Notes under the pieces: model-generated
Databases searched by the model: none
Told to the model about the DNA's origin: nothing
What the model saw: the letters and a program-made list of their open reading frames with translations, nothing else
Made by a program: the position numbers and the translations under genes
NCBI GenBank assembly: GCA_017442735.1
Contig: JAFRZE010000078.1
Location: 1 to 64,000 of the forward strand
Length of the DNA stretch: 64,000 bases
Source of the DNA: Bacillota bacterium
Lineage (GTDB): Bacteria > Bacillota > Clostridia > Lachnospirales > Bianqueaceae
Reading direction: 5' to 3'
Shown: positions 44,010 through 52,843 of the stretch, one piece after another
Layout: the number at the start of each line of letters is the position of its first letter
How positions within the stretch are numbered: the stretch's first letter is position 1

Positions 44010-45389
44010 ATGGAACAGGCGCTATCAAACAGAAGCCGGCTGATGATCTTTTTCAGTCTGCTGGTTGCAAGTGTCATTTCATCTTTCCTGTCGACGGCGC
44101 TGAATACAGCACTGCCGGCCATGATCAGCGTCCTGAATGTCAGTGTTGATACAGGGCAGTGGATCACGAGCGGATTCTCCCTTGCTATGGGTATCGTCAT
44201 GCCGCTCACCGCGTTTCTGATCACCCGCTTTAACACAAAGCCGCTCTTTATCTGCGGAGTACTGCTGTTTATCATCGGATCCGTGCTTTGTGCCACATCA
44301 AATTCCTTCGTCCCGATGATGCTCGGCCGCGTTCTGCAGGCTGCGTCTTCCGGCATCCTGACCGCCATGACCCAGGTCGTGATCCTGTCTATTTTCCCGA
44401 AGGAAAAGCAGGGAAGTTATATGGGATGGTACGGGCTTGCGGTATCCGCAGCCCCGATCATTGCTCCGACCGTTGGCGGGATCCTTGTGGATTCCCTTGG
44501 CTGGCGCAGTATTTTCTGGATCGTGGCCGCGCTGATGGGACTGGTGCTGGTCTTTGCGCTGATCAGTTTCTCCAACGTGCTTTCCGTACGCAAAACATCT
44601 TTCGATGTGGTGTCTTTCGCCATCAGTATCTTTGCCTTCGGCGGCATCACGCTTGGTATCGGGCAGCTTTCTTCCAGAGGGATCACCGCCCCGCTGACGC
44701 TCATCGCTCTTTCGGTTGGTATCGCCGGATCCGTACTGTTTGTATTCCGGCAGCTGCGTTCATCGGAACCTTTCCTTGACCTGAGGATCCTGAAATATAA
44801 GAATTACACATTAAGTGTGCTCGGATCCATCATACTCTACCTGATCATGATGGGCGGTTCCGTACTGACACCGCTTTACCTGCAGAGGAATCTCGGCTTT
44901 TCCGCCACGGTTTCCGGCCTGCTGACTCTGCCCAGCTCACTCTTGTCTATGGTCTGTTCTCCGATCGCCGGTAAGATCTATGATAAACTTGGAATGAGAA
45001 AGCTCTTTCTGATCGGCGGCGGTATGTTCCTTTTAGGCAACGCGGGTATGATGTTCCCTGAGCCTCTGCCGGTACTCATCGTTTCCTACGCAATCCGCTG
45101 CGGTGCGATCTCATTCATGATGATGCCCTTTGTTACCTGGGGAATCGCGGGGATCGATGACAAAAACGCGACAGCTCACGGCACAGCCCTGCTAACTTCT
45201 CTTCGAACGATCGCAGGCGCTATCGGTACCGCGGTCTTCGTAGGGGTCATGTCCACCGCGGCTCAAAGTGCCGCAGGGATCGGCAGTGGGAATCCCGGAA
45301 CTTACGGCTTCAGAATCGCCGCGGCAGGAATGGCGGCTATCTCGCTCTTCATGTATCTCGCCGGTATGATCCTGATACGGGATGAATGA
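44010..45389 (+). CDS. MFS exporter, DHA2 (EmrB/QacA-like) family
   Basis: A 459-residue major facilitator with about fourteen helices. It has LNTALPAMISVLNVSVDTGQW and the motif-C region WYGLAVSAAPIIAPTVGGIL typical of drug:H+ antiporters of the DHA2 group. The partner GH3 glycosidase directly upstream and the divergent AraC regulator suggest a module. It may cleave a toxic plant glycoside and export the aglycone, or handle a sugar-linked compound. CAAGGAGGAG precedes the start. Confidence 0.9.
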   Translation: MEQALSNRSRLMIFFSLLVASVISSFLSTALNTALPAMISVLNVSVDTGQWITSGFSLAMGIVMPLTAFLITRFNTKPLFICGVLLFIIGSVLCATSNSFVPMMLGRVLQAASSGILTAMTQVVILSIFPKEKQGSYMGWYGLAVSAAPIIAPTVGGILVDSLGWRSIFWIVAALMGLVLVFALISFSNVLSVRKTSFDVVSFAISIFAFGGITLGIGQLSSRGITAPLTLIALSVGIAGSVLFVFRQLRSSEPFLDLRILKYKNYTLSVLGSIILYLIMMGGSVLTPLYLQRNLGFSATVSGLLTLPSSLLSMVCSPIAGKIYDKLGMRKLFLIGGGMFLLGNAGMMFPEPLPVLIVSYAIRCGAISFMMMPFVTWGIAGIDDKNATAHGTALLTSLRTIAGAIGTAVFVGVMSTAAQSAAGIGSGNPGTYGFRIAAAGMAAISLFMYLAGMILIRDE

Positions 45390-45397
45390 AAAGAAAA

Positions 45398-45430
45398 GGG
45401 GGGCTGTAGCACCGCTACGGCCTCTCCGGT
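45398..45430 (+). terminator. Hairpin after the MFS gene
   Basis: GGGGGCTGTAGC, ACC, GCTACGGCCTC forms a stem of about 11 bp with wobble pairs directly after the MFS stop codon. The T-tract is weak. GGGGCTGTAGCA (45400-45411) recurs inverted at 45856-45867 on the far side of repeat copy C. Confidence 0.55.
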
Positions 45431-45444
45431 TTCTCCTGAAAAAA

Positions 45445-45778
45445 TATTGGGGCATATTCTCATGTTTTTCTTATCCGCCCCAATCCTTTGGGGTGGATAG
45501 TGCATTTTTAAGCACCGCCGCCCAGTACTTTTTTGCATTATTGGGCGGCTGATCGATTTGACGAGCTATCTTATCTAAACTCTGGGCAGGAAGAGCATGC
45601 AGGCTCATAACTCACCCACCGTTTCTATTAAATGGATGACTCGGCTGGGCGAAAAGCTTTTTTCCAAGACTATCTTTTCCAATTCTTAGATAGGATAGCT
45701 CGTCAGGACGATATCTTATCCAAAAAACACAGGTAATTTTGGGCGGCGGAAGAAGAAATAAAGCTAAACGCCCCAAAA
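45445..45778 (+). repeat. Dispersed structured intergenic repeat, copy C (complete)
   Basis: Terminal inverted repeat TTGGGGC (45447-45453) and GCCCCAA (45770-45776). The internal stems are TATCCGCCCCAA/TTGGGGTGGATA (45472-45483, 45488-45499), GCCGCCCA/TGGGCGGC (45517-45524, 45542-45549), and a 19-bp arm pair starting GACGAGCTATC (45560-45578) and TTAGATAGGAT (45686-45704) with one mismatch. It aligns with copy B over the full length and with copy A over its right third. It fills most of the gap 45390-45885 between convergent genes. Confidence 0.92.
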
Positions 45779-45822
45779 GGCTTACAGATAGTTTCATCAA
45801 AGGGAATTACAAGCTAGAGCAA

Positions 45823-45873
45823 GAAAAAAGAGGGGCGTAGCAGTTCATTTTGAACTGCTACAGCCCCTTTTTT
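45823..45873. terminator. Strong bidirectional terminator
   Basis: AAAAGAGGGGC-gt-AGCAGTTCA pairs with TGAACTGCT-aca-GCCCCTTTTTT. A-run and T-run flanks serve both the plus-strand MFS gene and the minus-strand ligase gene ending at 45886. Confidence 0.88.
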
Positions 45874-45885
45874 GTGGTTATTCGA

Positions 45886-47121
45886 TTAATCGTACCGCTC
45901 GTCGATGACGCGCTTGGTCTTCTTCTCGCTTCTGGGCAGCAGGCCGTTCTCGACGACCTTCACCAGCGGCGTGAAGCCGATCACACTCTTGACCTTCGTG
46001 GCGATCCGCTTTGCCAGATCCAGGAAGTCGATATGGCCGTTCGTCTCGACGTAGATACGCATGGTATCCTTGCCGTCCAGGTGAGAGATACGGATCTGGT
46101 ATTCGCTGGAGACCTCCGGGAATCCCTGCAGGATCTCTTCGATCTGGCTCGGGAATACGTTGACGCCCTTGATCTTCATCATATCGTCGGTACGGCCCAT
46201 GATCGTGCCGAGGCGCGGATGTTTGGAGCCGCAGGGGCACTCGCCCGGAATGATCTTCGAAAGGTCGTGCGTGCGGTAGCGGATTAGCGGCGCGCCTTCT
46301 TTCACAAGGGTCGTGATGACGATCTCGCCCATCTCGCCGTCCGGCACGGGTTTGAGTGTCACGGGATCGATGATTTCGATATACAGATAATCGTCCCAGT
46401 AATGCATGCCGGTGTTGTACTGGCAGTTGATGCCGATGCCCGGGCCGTAGATCTCGGTCAGGCCGTAGATGTCGTACAGCTCGATGCCCAGCGACTCGGA
46501 GATCGTCTGGCGCATCTTGTCGCTCCAGCGCTCGGATCCGATGACGCCCTTCTTCAGCTTGATCTTGCTCTTCAGGCCGCGTTTTTCGATCTCCTCGGAC
46601 AGCAGCAGCGCGTAGGAAGAGGTCGAGCAAAGGACGGTCGAACCCATATCCTGCATCATCTGCAGCTGTTTTTCCGTGTTGCCGGGGCCCATCGGGATGA
46701 CCATGGCGCCGAGCTTTTCCGCGCCGTTCTGAAAGCCGATGCCGGCCGTCCACAGGCCGTATCCGGGTGTGATCTGGATACGGTCTTTTTTCGTGATGCC
46801 CGCGTATTCATAGCAGCGCGCGAACATGATCGCCCAGTCGTCGACGTCTTTCGCGGTATAGGGGATGATGACCGGCAGGCCGGTGGTTCCGGAAGAGGAG
46901 TGGATGCGGACGATGTCCTCTTCAGGCGCGGTCATGAGCCCGAGCGGGTAGGCGTCCCGAAGGTCGCTCTTCTCGGAGAAAGGCAGCTTCTCGAAATCCT
47001 CCGCGGTCTCGATGCGCTCGATGCCGGCCTCGGCCAGCTTTTTGCCATAGAAACTGCCGGCTTTGGTAAGGGCCTGGATCTGTTTGTTGACTAAGTTGAT
47101 CTGTAACTGAGAGATCTGCAT
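45886..47121 (-). CDS. Phenylacetate-CoA ligase family protein (aryl-acid:CoA ligase)
   Basis: A 411-residue AMP-forming ligase. The P-loop motif IHSSSGTTGLPVI, then YDIYGLTEIYGPG, and RTDDMMKIKGVNVFPSQIEE with the C-terminal lysine region, match PaaK. The reaction joins phenylacetate, indoleacetate or similar acids to CoA, or runs in reverse to make ATP from aryl-acetyl-CoA. Directly downstream of iorA and iorB, it probably conserves energy from the aryl-acetyl-CoA that IorAB produces. Its ribosome site, GGAGG, lies inside the last codons of iorB, 3 bp between the genes. Confidence 0.93.
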   Translation of the reverse strand: MQISQLQINLVNKQIQALTKAGSFYGKKLAEAGIERIETAEDFEKLPFSEKSDLRDAYPLGLMTAPEEDIVRIHSSSGTTGLPVIIPYTAKDVDDWAIMFARCYEYAGITKKDRIQITPGYGLWTAGIGFQNGAEKLGAMVIPMGPGNTEKQLQMMQDMGSTVLCSTSSYALLLSEEIEKRGLKSKIKLKKGVIGSERWSDKMRQTISESLGIELYDIYGLTEIYGPGIGINCQYNTGMHYWDDYLYIEIIDPVTLKPVPDGEMGEIVITTLVKEGAPLIRYRTHDLSKIIPGECPCGSKHPRLGTIMGRTDDMMKIKGVNVFPSQIEEILQGFPEVSSEYQIRISHLDGKDTMRIYVETNGHIDFLDLAKRIATKVKSVIGFTPLVKVVENGLLPRSEKKTKRVIDERYD

Positions 47122-47124
47122 GGG

Positions 47125-47730
47125 TTATCCTCCAATATTCTGGTAATAGTCGAGGGCTTTGAAGTTGAGTTCGTGGAACTTCGCGGGTATTTTGTCGATG
47201 ATCGCCTGCCGCATCTCGTCTCTCGTAAAGCCGAGCGCGCCTTCTGCGAGCGCCGCTCCCAGCAAAATCAAGTTGACGACCTTGCTGGAACCGACTTCGC
47301 GGGTCGCTGATTCAATATCGACGATGGTCAGATACGGGACATGCGCTTTCAGGTAGTCGAGCATGATCTGCGGATCGTAAGAAGAGCCGGAAAGTGTGGC
47401 GGTAACGGGCTGGATCGGACGGTTCGAGACGACGATCCGGCCGCTGTCTTTCAGATAAAGAAGCATTCGGACAGCTTCGGCCGGCTCGAAAGCCAGGATA
47501 AGATCCGCTTCGCCGAGCGCGATCATGGGGCTAAAGATATCTTTGCTGCCATCTTCATGCACATCTCCGATGCGAAGATGCGAGAACACACTGCCCCCGC
47601 GCTGCGCCATGCCGATGGTCTCCGCACTCATGACAGGCAGGCCCTTGGCCATGGCAGCGGCGGAGATAAGGCGGGAGGCAAGGACGGTGCCCTGCCCGCC
47701 AACGCCGCAGAGAATGATATTCTTAGACAT
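47125..47730 (-). CDS. iorB: Indolepyruvate:ferredoxin oxidoreductase, beta subunit
   Basis: A 201-residue gamma-type domain of the 2-oxoacid:ferredoxin oxidoreductase superfamily. IILCGVGGQGTVLASRLI opens the domain, and MAQRGGSVFSHLRIG follows near residue 40. With IorA it oxidises aryl pyruvates from Trp, Phe and Tyr to aryl-acetyl-CoA, reducing ferredoxin. The ATG at 47730 has GGGAGG upstream and overlaps iorA by 8 bp. The ferredoxin produced could feed the Rnf complex encoded at 7-12 kb. Confidence 0.95.
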   Translation of the reverse strand: MSKNIILCGVGGQGTVLASRLISAAAMAKGLPVMSAETIGMAQRGGSVFSHLRIGDVHEDGSKDIFSPMIALGEADLILAFEPAEAVRMLLYLKDSGRIVVSNRPIQPVTATLSGSSYDPQIMLDYLKAHVPYLTIVDIESATREVGSSKVVNLILLGAALAEGALGFTRDEMRQAIIDKIPAKFHELNFKALDYYQNIGG

Positions 47731-49690
47731 GGCTGACCTCCCTTCTGATTGCGCCGACCGGGCAGATCTGCGCGCAGAGACCGCAGCCGGTGCACTGGGC
47801 GGAATCGATCGCCGCTTTAATAGAAACGGCTTTGGCGACGCCGGCTTCATCGGGGCCGTTCTGGCCAATGCCGGCTTCATCTGGCTCCTTGTCACTGGTG
47901 GCGAGCACCAGCGCCGGGCAGCCGATCTCGCGGATGCAGCGTTTACAGCCGATGCATTTTTCCGGATCGACGACCATCGGACCGGTTTTTCCGGCAGCGG
48001 CTCTCGCGGCCGGCAGGGCAATACAGGGCGACCTGAAGATGATGGCCTTGACGCCCTTTTCCGCCGCGACGCGGCGGACAGTCTCGACAGCCAGTGTGTG
48101 GTCGAGCGGATCGACGGTCTCGACAGTTTCCAGGCCGATCCCGCGAAGGATATTTTCAATACTGATTTTAGAGACGATCTCGCCCATCATGGTCTGACCG
48201 GTGCCGGGATGCGGCTGGTGGCCGGTCATGGCGGTGGTCGAGTTATCCAGGACGATGAGCGTCATTTCTGCCTGGTTGTATACAGCGTTGACAACGCTCG
48301 GGATTGCGGAAGCGAAGAAGGTGGAATCACCCACAAAGGCGAAACAGGCTGTATCCGGTTCGATGTGACTGATCGCCTGGGCGATGCCCTGGCCCGCGCC
48401 CATGCAAAGACAGGTATCCACCATGTCGAGCGGCATAGCGTTGCCAAGGGTATAGCAGCCGATATCACCGCAATAGATGGTCTTCTTTCCCTGCATGGCT
48501 TTTTTGACAGCATAGAAGGAAGCACGGTGCGGACAGCCGGCACAAAGCACCGGCGGACGAACCGGCAGCGGCGGGAGATCCAGCGGTTCCTTTGTAGAGA
48601 AGGGGATCTCCATGAATCCTTCGATCGCCTGCTGCACGATCTCTCGGCTGTTTTCACCGGAAGCAGGCATATCGCCGGTCAGTTTCCCCAGGATCTTCGT
48701 TTTCAGACCGTATTTGCCGCAGACATAGGTAAGAGAGCGTTCGATAACAGGATCAAGCTCCTCGATACATAAAACTTCATCCAGTCCTTCCAGGAATTCC
48801 AGCGCTTTCTTTTCCGGGAAGGGGAAGGGTGTCGAGACTTTGAAAAGCCGGAAGGATTCGCCTGCTTCTCGGCGGATCCTCTCGCGGGTCTCCATACAGT
48901 AAGTGAAGGAAAAACCGCCGGTCGCGACAGCGCGAACCGTAAAGGGATCGGGCGGAGAGCTCGGTTCGGCCGGTTGATTGGAAGGGAACGCAGCGGGATA
49001 GGCCGGAGAGATCTCCTCTCGGTAGATCCGGTTGCCGGGATAGTCGGAAAGGGTGTCTGTGAGCTCAGCGTTTCGGGCCTCGATCTTGCGGTGGTTCATG
49101 TTCGCAAGTCGCGGGAAAATGACCCAGCGGGAGCTGTCCTTAATGAACCCCCCGATCTCGTGGACGGCATATTCATCCGGATCTTTGACTTCGATCGATT
49201 CATATCCGTGCGAAACGCGGGTAGTCGAACGAAGGAAGACCGGCGTCTGGTATTTCTCGGAGAAAACGAAAGCCTCCTGGACCATTTCATAGGCTTCCTT
49301 AGGCGTCGACGGATCGAAAACCGGTACTTTCGAAAAAGCGGCGAATGTGCGCGTATCCTGCTCAGTCTGAGACGAGATCGGTCCCGGATCGTCCGCGACC
49401 AGCACAACCATTCCGCCCTTGACGCCTATGTAGGAAAGGCACATGAGCGGGTCGGCTGCCACATTCAGTCCCATCTGTTTCATGGTCACCATCGACCGGG
49501 CGCCGGCATAGGCGGCACCGCCCGCCATTTCCATGGCGGTCTTTTCGTTGACGGACCACTCTACATAGGTCCCCTGCGAGCGATGTTTGGCGACGGTCTC
49601 AAGCACCTCGGTGGAAGGCGTTCCAGGATAACCACAGACCAGATCGACGCCGGCCGCGATCGCGCCCATCGCGATCGCCTCATTGCCCAT
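47723..49690 (-). CDS. iorA: Indolepyruvate:ferredoxin oxidoreductase, alpha subunit
   Basis: A 655-residue protein. The pyrimidine-binding domain has GYPGTPSTE and NEKTAMEMAGGAAYAG. The TPP domain has GDIGCYTLGNAMPLD and the GDST/N-type metal motif in FVGDSTFFASAIPS. Two C-terminal [4Fe-4S] motifs, CIGCKRCIREIGCP and CTGCGLCAQICP, complete the enzyme. MGNEAIAMGA is taken as the N-terminus because AGGAG lies 6 bp upstream of 49690. An ATG at 49708 is an alternative. First gene of iorA-iorB-ligase. A dyad, TGCCGCATC/GATGCGGCA, lies in its leader. Confidence 0.95.
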   Translation of the reverse strand: MGNEAIAMGAIAAGVDLVCGYPGTPSTEVLETVAKHRSQGTYVEWSVNEKTAMEMAGGAAYAGARSMVTMKQMGLNVAADPLMCLSYIGVKGGMVVLVADDPGPISSQTEQDTRTFAAFSKVPVFDPSTPKEAYEMVQEAFVFSEKYQTPVFLRSTTRVSHGYESIEVKDPDEYAVHEIGGFIKDSSRWVIFPRLANMNHRKIEARNAELTDTLSDYPGNRIYREEISPAYPAAFPSNQPAEPSSPPDPFTVRAVATGGFSFTYCMETRERIRREAGESFRLFKVSTPFPFPEKKALEFLEGLDEVLCIEELDPVIERSLTYVCGKYGLKTKILGKLTGDMPASGENSREIVQQAIEGFMEIPFSTKEPLDLPPLPVRPPVLCAGCPHRASFYAVKKAMQGKKTIYCGDIGCYTLGNAMPLDMVDTCLCMGAGQGIAQAISHIEPDTACFAFVGDSTFFASAIPSVVNAVYNQAEMTLIVLDNSTTAMTGHQPHPGTGQTMMGEIVSKISIENILRGIGLETVETVDPLDHTLAVETVRRVAAEKGVKAIIFRSPCIALPAARAAAGKTGPMVVDPEKCIGCKRCIREIGCPALVLATSDKEPDEAGIGQNGPDEAGVAKAVSIKAAIDSAQCTGCGLCAQICPVGAIRREVSHV

Positions 49691-49738
49691 TAAAAACTCC
49701 TGATGCATAGGTGATTTCCTCGCATGCGTTGATATTTG

Positions 49739-49774
49739 TGCCGCATCCATATGACACGTCATTTTGATGCGGCA
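49739..49774 (-). promoter_or_regulatory. Nine-base dyad in the iorA leader
   Basis: TGCCGCATC and GATGCGGCA are perfect 9-bp arms separated by 18 bp, 49 bp before the iorA start. Candidate operator or leader hairpin. On the minus strand a weak TTGCCG/CATATG promoter-like pair overlaps it. Bases 49775-49868 hold nothing else recognisable. Confidence 0.5.
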
Positions 49775-49868
49775 AAACTTTTCTGCTTTAAAGCAAAAGT
49801 GTAACACAAAAGCCAAGACGCGTCAAGGGATTCTTCGTTTGAGGAAATAAGCGGTCTTGACAATGCGA

Positions 49869-50204
49869 TAGCAAGGTGTCAAGGGAAAAAGAGAAAATCT
49901 TGTTAGAACTGATCAGGGAAATAGCAAGGTCTTTATCAAAATGGCAATGACCTTGCTAATGTGGTAGCAAGGTATCCAGCAAAAATGATACGACCTTGCT
50001 AGAGGAGATCAGAAAACTAGCAAGGTCTTTATCAAAATGGTAGGGACCTTGCTAGTGCGATAGCAAGGTGTACGACAAAAATGATATGACCTTGCTAGAA
50101 GCAGGGAGAGAAGTAGCAAGGTATGATCAAAAAAGTCGATGAGTCTTGCTATTCAGTGACCGAGCATTAGCAAGGTGTTCAGGAAAAACAGAAAGATCTT
50201 GCTA
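49869..50204. repeat. Array 2 of seven phased 37-38-bp dyads (TAGCAAGGT/ACCTTGCTA)
   Basis: Dyads begin at 49869, 49922, 49965, 50018, 50061, 50114 and 50168, spaced 53, 43, 53, 43, 53 and 54 bp. Left arms are all TAGCAAGGT; right arms are ACCTTGCTA or wobble variants. All interiors centre on four to six A. Units two and four share CTTTATCAAAATGG, and units three and five share CAAAAATGATA, so a 96-bp higher-order unit is repeated. The array lies between the divergent iorA and GH3 genes, upstream of the GH3 promoter. Confidence 0.93.
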
Positions 50205-50255
50205 ATCAGGCACTTGGATTCAGCTAAGTCGCTCCCGAAATCCTCGAAAATCTCG

Positions 50256-50284
50256 TTGCGTATCGACCCTCTTGTGATTATAAT
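50256..50284 (+). promoter_or_regulatory. Sigma-A promoter of the permuted GH3 operon
   Basis: TTGCGT (50256-50261), a 17-bp spacer and a perfect TATAAT (50279-50284). It begins about 50 bp after the last dyad of array 2. CAGGAGG precedes the GH3 start at 50330. Confidence 0.75.
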
Positions 50285-50329
50285 AGAAGAGATAGAGTAG
50301 CTTTATCCATCAACAGGAGGAACCGCCCT

Positions 50330-52834
50330 ATGAACAGACAGTATCCGGGTACGACTTCCCTGGAAATCAGCCAGCGGGAGATAGACAGTCAGAAGGTAGC
50401 CAGAAAGGCTGCCGCGGAAAGCATGGTGCTTCTGAAAAATGACGGGATCCTGCCACTTCAGGAAGGCGCGAAGATCGCGCTGTACGGTGGCGGCGCCAGC
50501 TTTACAGTCAAGGGCGGGACCGGATCCGGCATGGTCAACAACCGGACGAACGTGAGCATCACGGAGGGCCTGAAAAATGCCGGTATAGAGCTCCTGAATA
50601 TGGACTGGCTGGAAGCTTACGACAAGGAATATAAAGAAAACTGGGAAGCCTGGAAGGCCAGCCTTTACGCCATGTCGGCGCCGGGAGACCGGATGGGCCT
50701 GTACCGGGCACATGCGTCGAATCCGCTGAAAATGCCTGACGGAGGCCCCATCACGAAGAAAGACACGGATACCGCTGTGTATGTGATCAGCCGGATCTCC
50801 GGCGAAGGCGCGGATCGTAAGGCCGTAAAGGGAGATTATTACCTTTCCGAGGCGGAAGAACAGCAGCTGAAAACCGTCTGTGAGCTGTATGAAAAGGTGA
50901 TCGTGATCCTGAATGTCGGCGGCATCATCGATCTGGGCTTTATGGATCAGTATCAACTTGACGCCCTGGTCCTGATGGGACAGGCCGGTATGGAAGGCGG
51001 CAACGCCCTGGCCGACATCCTGCTGGGCAGGACCGGATTCAGCGGCCGTCTGACCGACAGCTGGGCTTATCGATATGAGGATTATCCCAGCAGCGCGAAT
51101 TTCAGCCACAACAATGGCAATATTATTGAAGAAGACTATACCGACAGCATTTATGTCGGATACAAATATTTTGATACCTTCGGCGTGGAGCCCCGATATC
51201 CGATCGGCTACGGCCTTTCCTACAGCCGGTTCAAGGTGGAAGCGGGCAAAGTGGAGACCCGTGCCTGCCAGGTGATCGTGCCGGTCAAGGTCACGAATGA
51301 AGGCACCGTCGCCGCCCGGCAGGTCGTACAGCTTTTCGCGTACCTGCCCTCAGGTCATCACGTGAAAGAGCTTCGGCGTCTGGCCGCCTTCGGCAAGACC
51401 GGCTTGATCGCGCCGGGTGAAAGTGAAGAGATCGAGCTTTCCTTCCCGATCGATCTGCTGGCCTCCTACTGGACAGCCAGATCCCAGCTTTACATGGATC
51501 CGGGTGTCTATCCGCTGGAGATCGTCTCCTGTGACGCGGACGGCGTGATGAAGAAAAACATCATCGGCGGACTGAAGCTGGATGAATTCACGGTCATCGA
51601 GAAACTCACTCCCATCTGCCCGCAGCTGGAGACCATGAAAGAGATCAGCCCGGACGGCCCCACAGCCGTCCTGGCCGTACCGGAAGAAAAACTGATCAGC
51701 ATTAACGAGACGGTCAGCGCCGCCATCAGCCGCCGCGCGAAAGTCCACGAACTGGACAAGGCCTTCGAACTTCCTTATAAGGAGAAAGTAGAAGAAGTTC
51801 TGGCTCAGATGACGCTGGATCAGAAGATCAAAACCGTCTGCGGTCAGCCCGGCGCCCTCAGCCAGGAAGTGATCGGCTCCGCAGCTATCACGATCCCCGG
51901 CGCCGCCGGAGAGACTACTCATGTACTCAAAGATCTGGGCGTAGGCCATCTCATCATGGCCGACGGCCCGGCCGGCCTTCGTCTGCAGAAGCATTATCAG
52001 GTCAATCCGGCCGACGGCAGCATCTATACCATGAGCTGGTATGAGTCGCTGGAAAATCGGTTCTTCGGCAAGGAATACCTGCATGAAGGAGCGGAGGACC
52101 ACTATCAGTTCTCCAGCGCTATCCCGGTGGGGACCCTGCTGGCTCAGAGCTATGACGTCCGGCTGATGGAAGAAGTGGGCGGCGTGATCGGGACCGAGAT
52201 GGAAGAACTGGGCGTGCAGATCTGGCTGGCGCCCGGCATGAATATCCACCGCAATCCCCTCTGCGGCCGCAACTTCGAGTATTATTCTGAAGACCCGCTG
52301 GTCTCCGGAAAGATGGCCGCCGCCATCACGAGAGGCGTCGAGGCGCATCCCGGCTGCATCGTCACGATCAAGCACTATGCCTGCAACAATCAGGAAGAGA
52401 ACCGGTTCGGCGTCACTTCCAACGTCTCGGAAAGAGCCCTTCGCGAGCTTTACCTCAAAGGCTTTGAGATCGCTGTCAGGGAAGCCCATCCCGGCGCTAT
52501 CATGACATCCTACAACCGGCTCAACAGTGTCCACACGGCCAACAGCTATGACCTGTGTACGACGGTCGCCCGTGAGGAATGGGGCTTTACCGGCATCATC
52601 ATGACGGACTGGACCACGACCGGCCCGAACGGCGGATCGTCCGCCGCCAAGTGCATCCTGGCCGGCAACGATCTGATCATGCCCGGATCTTCAGGGGACA
52701 TGAAAGAGATCGAAGCCGCTGTCTATGAAGAGAACGACGTATCACTGCCCATCAGCGCGCTGGATAGCTGCGTAAGGCGGATCCTGAGCATGACGCTCAA
52801 GCTCCTTGACGCGCAGAAAGCCAGCAAGGAATAA
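50330..52834 (+). CDS. Domain-permuted glycoside hydrolase family 3
   Basis: An 834-residue GH3 protein with the domains in reverse order. The alpha/beta domain comes first (RKAAAESMVLLKNDGILPLQEG from residue 24). The Fn3-like domain is next (about 310-420). The catalytic barrel begins near 490 with EEVLAQMTLDQKIKTVCGQPG. The barrel has MADGPAGLRL, APGMNIHRNPLCGRNFEYYSEDP, KHYACNNQEENR and the nucleophile Asp in IIMTDWTTTG. This order is known from Ruminococcus albus and Butyrivibrio fibrisolvens beta-glucosidases. No signal peptide. A cytosolic beta-glycosidase is expected. MFS gene follows after 9 bp. Confidence 0.93.
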   Translation: MNRQYPGTTSLEISQREIDSQKVARKAAAESMVLLKNDGILPLQEGAKIALYGGGASFTVKGGTGSGMVNNRTNVSITEGLKNAGIELLNMDWLEAYDKEYKENWEAWKASLYAMSAPGDRMGLYRAHASNPLKMPDGGPITKKDTDTAVYVISRISGEGADRKAVKGDYYLSEAEEQQLKTVCELYEKVIVILNVGGIIDLGFMDQYQLDALVLMGQAGMEGGNALADILLGRTGFSGRLTDSWAYRYEDYPSSANFSHNNGNIIEEDYTDSIYVGYKYFDTFGVEPRYPIGYGLSYSRFKVEAGKVETRACQVIVPVKVTNEGTVAARQVVQLFAYLPSGHHVKELRRLAAFGKTGLIAPGESEEIELSFPIDLLASYWTARSQLYMDPGVYPLEIVSCDADGVMKKNIIGGLKLDEFTVIEKLTPICPQLETMKEISPDGPTAVLAVPEEKLISINETVSAAISRRAKVHELDKAFELPYKEKVEEVLAQMTLDQKIKTVCGQPGALSQEVIGSAAITIPGAAGETTHVLKDLGVGHLIMADGPAGLRLQKHYQVNPADGSIYTMSWYESLENRFFGKEYLHEGAEDHYQFSSAIPVGTLLAQSYDVRLMEEVGGVIGTEMEELGVQIWLAPGMNIHRNPLCGRNFEYYSEDPLVSGKMAAAITRGVEAHPGCIVTIKHYACNNQEENRFGVTSNVSERALRELYLKGFEIAVREAHPGAIMTSYNRLNSVHTANSYDLCTTVAREEWGFTGIIMTDWTTTGPNGGSSAAKCILAGNDLIMPGSSGDMKEIEAAVYEENDVSLPISALDSCVRRILSMTLKLLDAQKASKE

Positions 52835-52843
52835 TCAAGGGAA

